The notes under the pieces are model-generated. The model was not told the origin of the DNA, made no database searches, and saw nothing but the letters and a program-made list of their open reading frames with translations. From assembly GCA_025934455.1 (NCBI GenBank), contig JAICYA010000126.1, forward strand, positions 1 to 6,375: a stretch of DNA of 6,375 nucleotides. Direction: 5' to 3'. The position numbers and the translations under genes are program-made. Source of the DNA: Rudaea sp. (GTDB taxonomy: Bacteria; Pseudomonadota; Gammaproteobacteria; Xanthomonadales; Rhodanobacteraceae). Below, piece after piece: positions 5,778 through 6,375 of the stretch; the first letter of the stretch is position 1, and every line of letters begins with the position of its first letter.

Positions 5778-6375
5778 CTACTTCGCCCGCAGCGTGCGCG
5801 ATCCGGTTCCGGCCAATCGTCGCCAGATGCCGGCCACGAAGCGGAACAGCTTCGGGATCAGCCAGATCGTGAAGGCAAGGAACACGGCGAGCAGGATCAG
5901 GAAAGCCAGCGGGTGCCGGAACACCAGCCATAGCCCGGCGACGAGGATGCCATCCTCGGAAAAACTCATCGTCCAGTTGCTGAAGGGTTCCGGGGAAGTA
6001 TTGATCGCCGCGCGCGTTCCCATCTTGGCCAGGTGCGTGCCGCCGGCGATCGTGCCGCCGAGGATTGCCGCGGCCATCTGCACGTCCGGCGCCGCATCAC
6101 CCATCGCGCCCCAGGCGAGCATGGCGCCGATCGGAATGCGGATGAAGGTGTGGATCGCATCCCAGGCCGAATCGACGGCCGGAACCTTGTCGGCCACGAA
6201 CTCGACCAGAAGCATGAAGCCGGAAGCGCCGAGTACCCAGTTGTGTTCGAGCAGTAGCAGGTGTTCGGGCAGGTGCACATAACCCAGGCGTCCTAGCAGG
6301 CCAACAATGAAGATGGCCGCGTACAGGCGGATGCCGCTGGCCCAGGCCAGGCCCGCCGCGAGCGCCAGGGATTGC
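5778..6375 (-). CDS. DUF4126 family membrane protein, N-terminus cut
   Basis: The visible 198 residues read in one frame to the right window edge, and no credible start lies inside; the GTG at 6278 is internal to conserved sequence. The protein begins in the window with a hydrophobic segment containing LAWASGIRLYAAIF. A second hydrophobic segment near 46-59 leads into the conserved stretch VEFVADKVP at about 57-65, then AWDAIHTFIRIP at about 70-81. More hydrophobic stretches follow near 82-92 and 100-115, and a strongly hydrophobic C-terminal region lies at about 143-183. This layout is the DUF4126 integral membrane family, of unknown function. Since family members are about 200 residues long, only a few N-terminal residues are probably missing. 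It lies 43 bp upstream of the radical SAM gene on the same strand, and no terminator is visible between them. Co-transcription is likely but not shown. Confidence 0.85.
   Translation of the reverse strand, partial: QSLALAAGLAWASGIRLYAAIFIVGLLGRLGYVHLPEHLLLLEHNWVLGASGFMLLVEFVADKVPAVDSAWDAIHTFIRIPIGAMLAWGAMGDAAPDVQMAAAILGGTIAGGTHLAKMGTRAAINTSPEPFSNWTMSFSEDGILVAGLWLVFRHPLAFLILLAVFLAFTIWLIPKLFRFVAGIWRRLAGTGSRTLRAK

Noticed and set aside
1..6375. A defence system, mobile element, CRISPR array or prophage
   Set aside because: No transposase, integrase, nuclease, toxin-antitoxin pair, regularly spaced repeat or tRNA-linked attachment site was seen. All genes belong to common chromosomal families and have similar base composition.

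Overview
The window is a high-GC stretch of bacterial chromosome, densely packed with genes. It looks like a gammaproteobacterium of the Xanthomonadales/Lysobacterales type. This rests on the protein families and the look of the fructose-1,6-bisphosphatase and DUF885 proteins; no database search was possible. I see no tRNA, rRNA, CRISPR array, insertion sequence, phage gene or other sign of recent transfer. All gene remnants are explained by the window edges.

Layout from left to right. Positions 1-1660 hold a minus-strand group, read right to left: a small membrane-anchored c-type cytochrome (1121-1660), an alpha/beta hydrolase (380-1066), and the N-terminal part of the cell-division ATPase ZapE (1-383, cut by the window edge). 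The last two overlap by an ATGA. Upstream of the cytochrome, also on the minus strand, lies a secreted DUF885 metallopeptidase-like protein (1744-3528). It ends in its own hairpin terminator, and the next promoter overlaps that terminator. A 107-bp divergent region (3529-3635) separates DUF885 from plus-strand fbp (3636-4664, class I fructose-1,6-bisphosphatase). fbp runs tail-to-tail, with a 4-bp overlap, into a minus-strand radical SAM protein of the PA0069/SplB-like type (4661-5734). A DUF4126 membrane protein (5778-6375, N-terminus cut by the right edge) lies just upstream of the radical SAM gene and may be co-transcribed with it.

The genes do not form one obvious pathway. fbp is gluconeogenesis, the cytochrome is electron transport, DUF885 is probably periplasmic peptide hydrolysis, and ZapE is division. 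The least understood pair is DUF4126 plus the radical SAM enzyme. I do not see a new defence or mobile system. The most interesting signals are small-scale: a terminator that contains a stop codon and lends its 3' arm to the next gene's -35 box, a 12-bp-arm hairpin where the hydrolase's -35 box should be, and two -10 boxes placed so that the transcripts would be leaderless.
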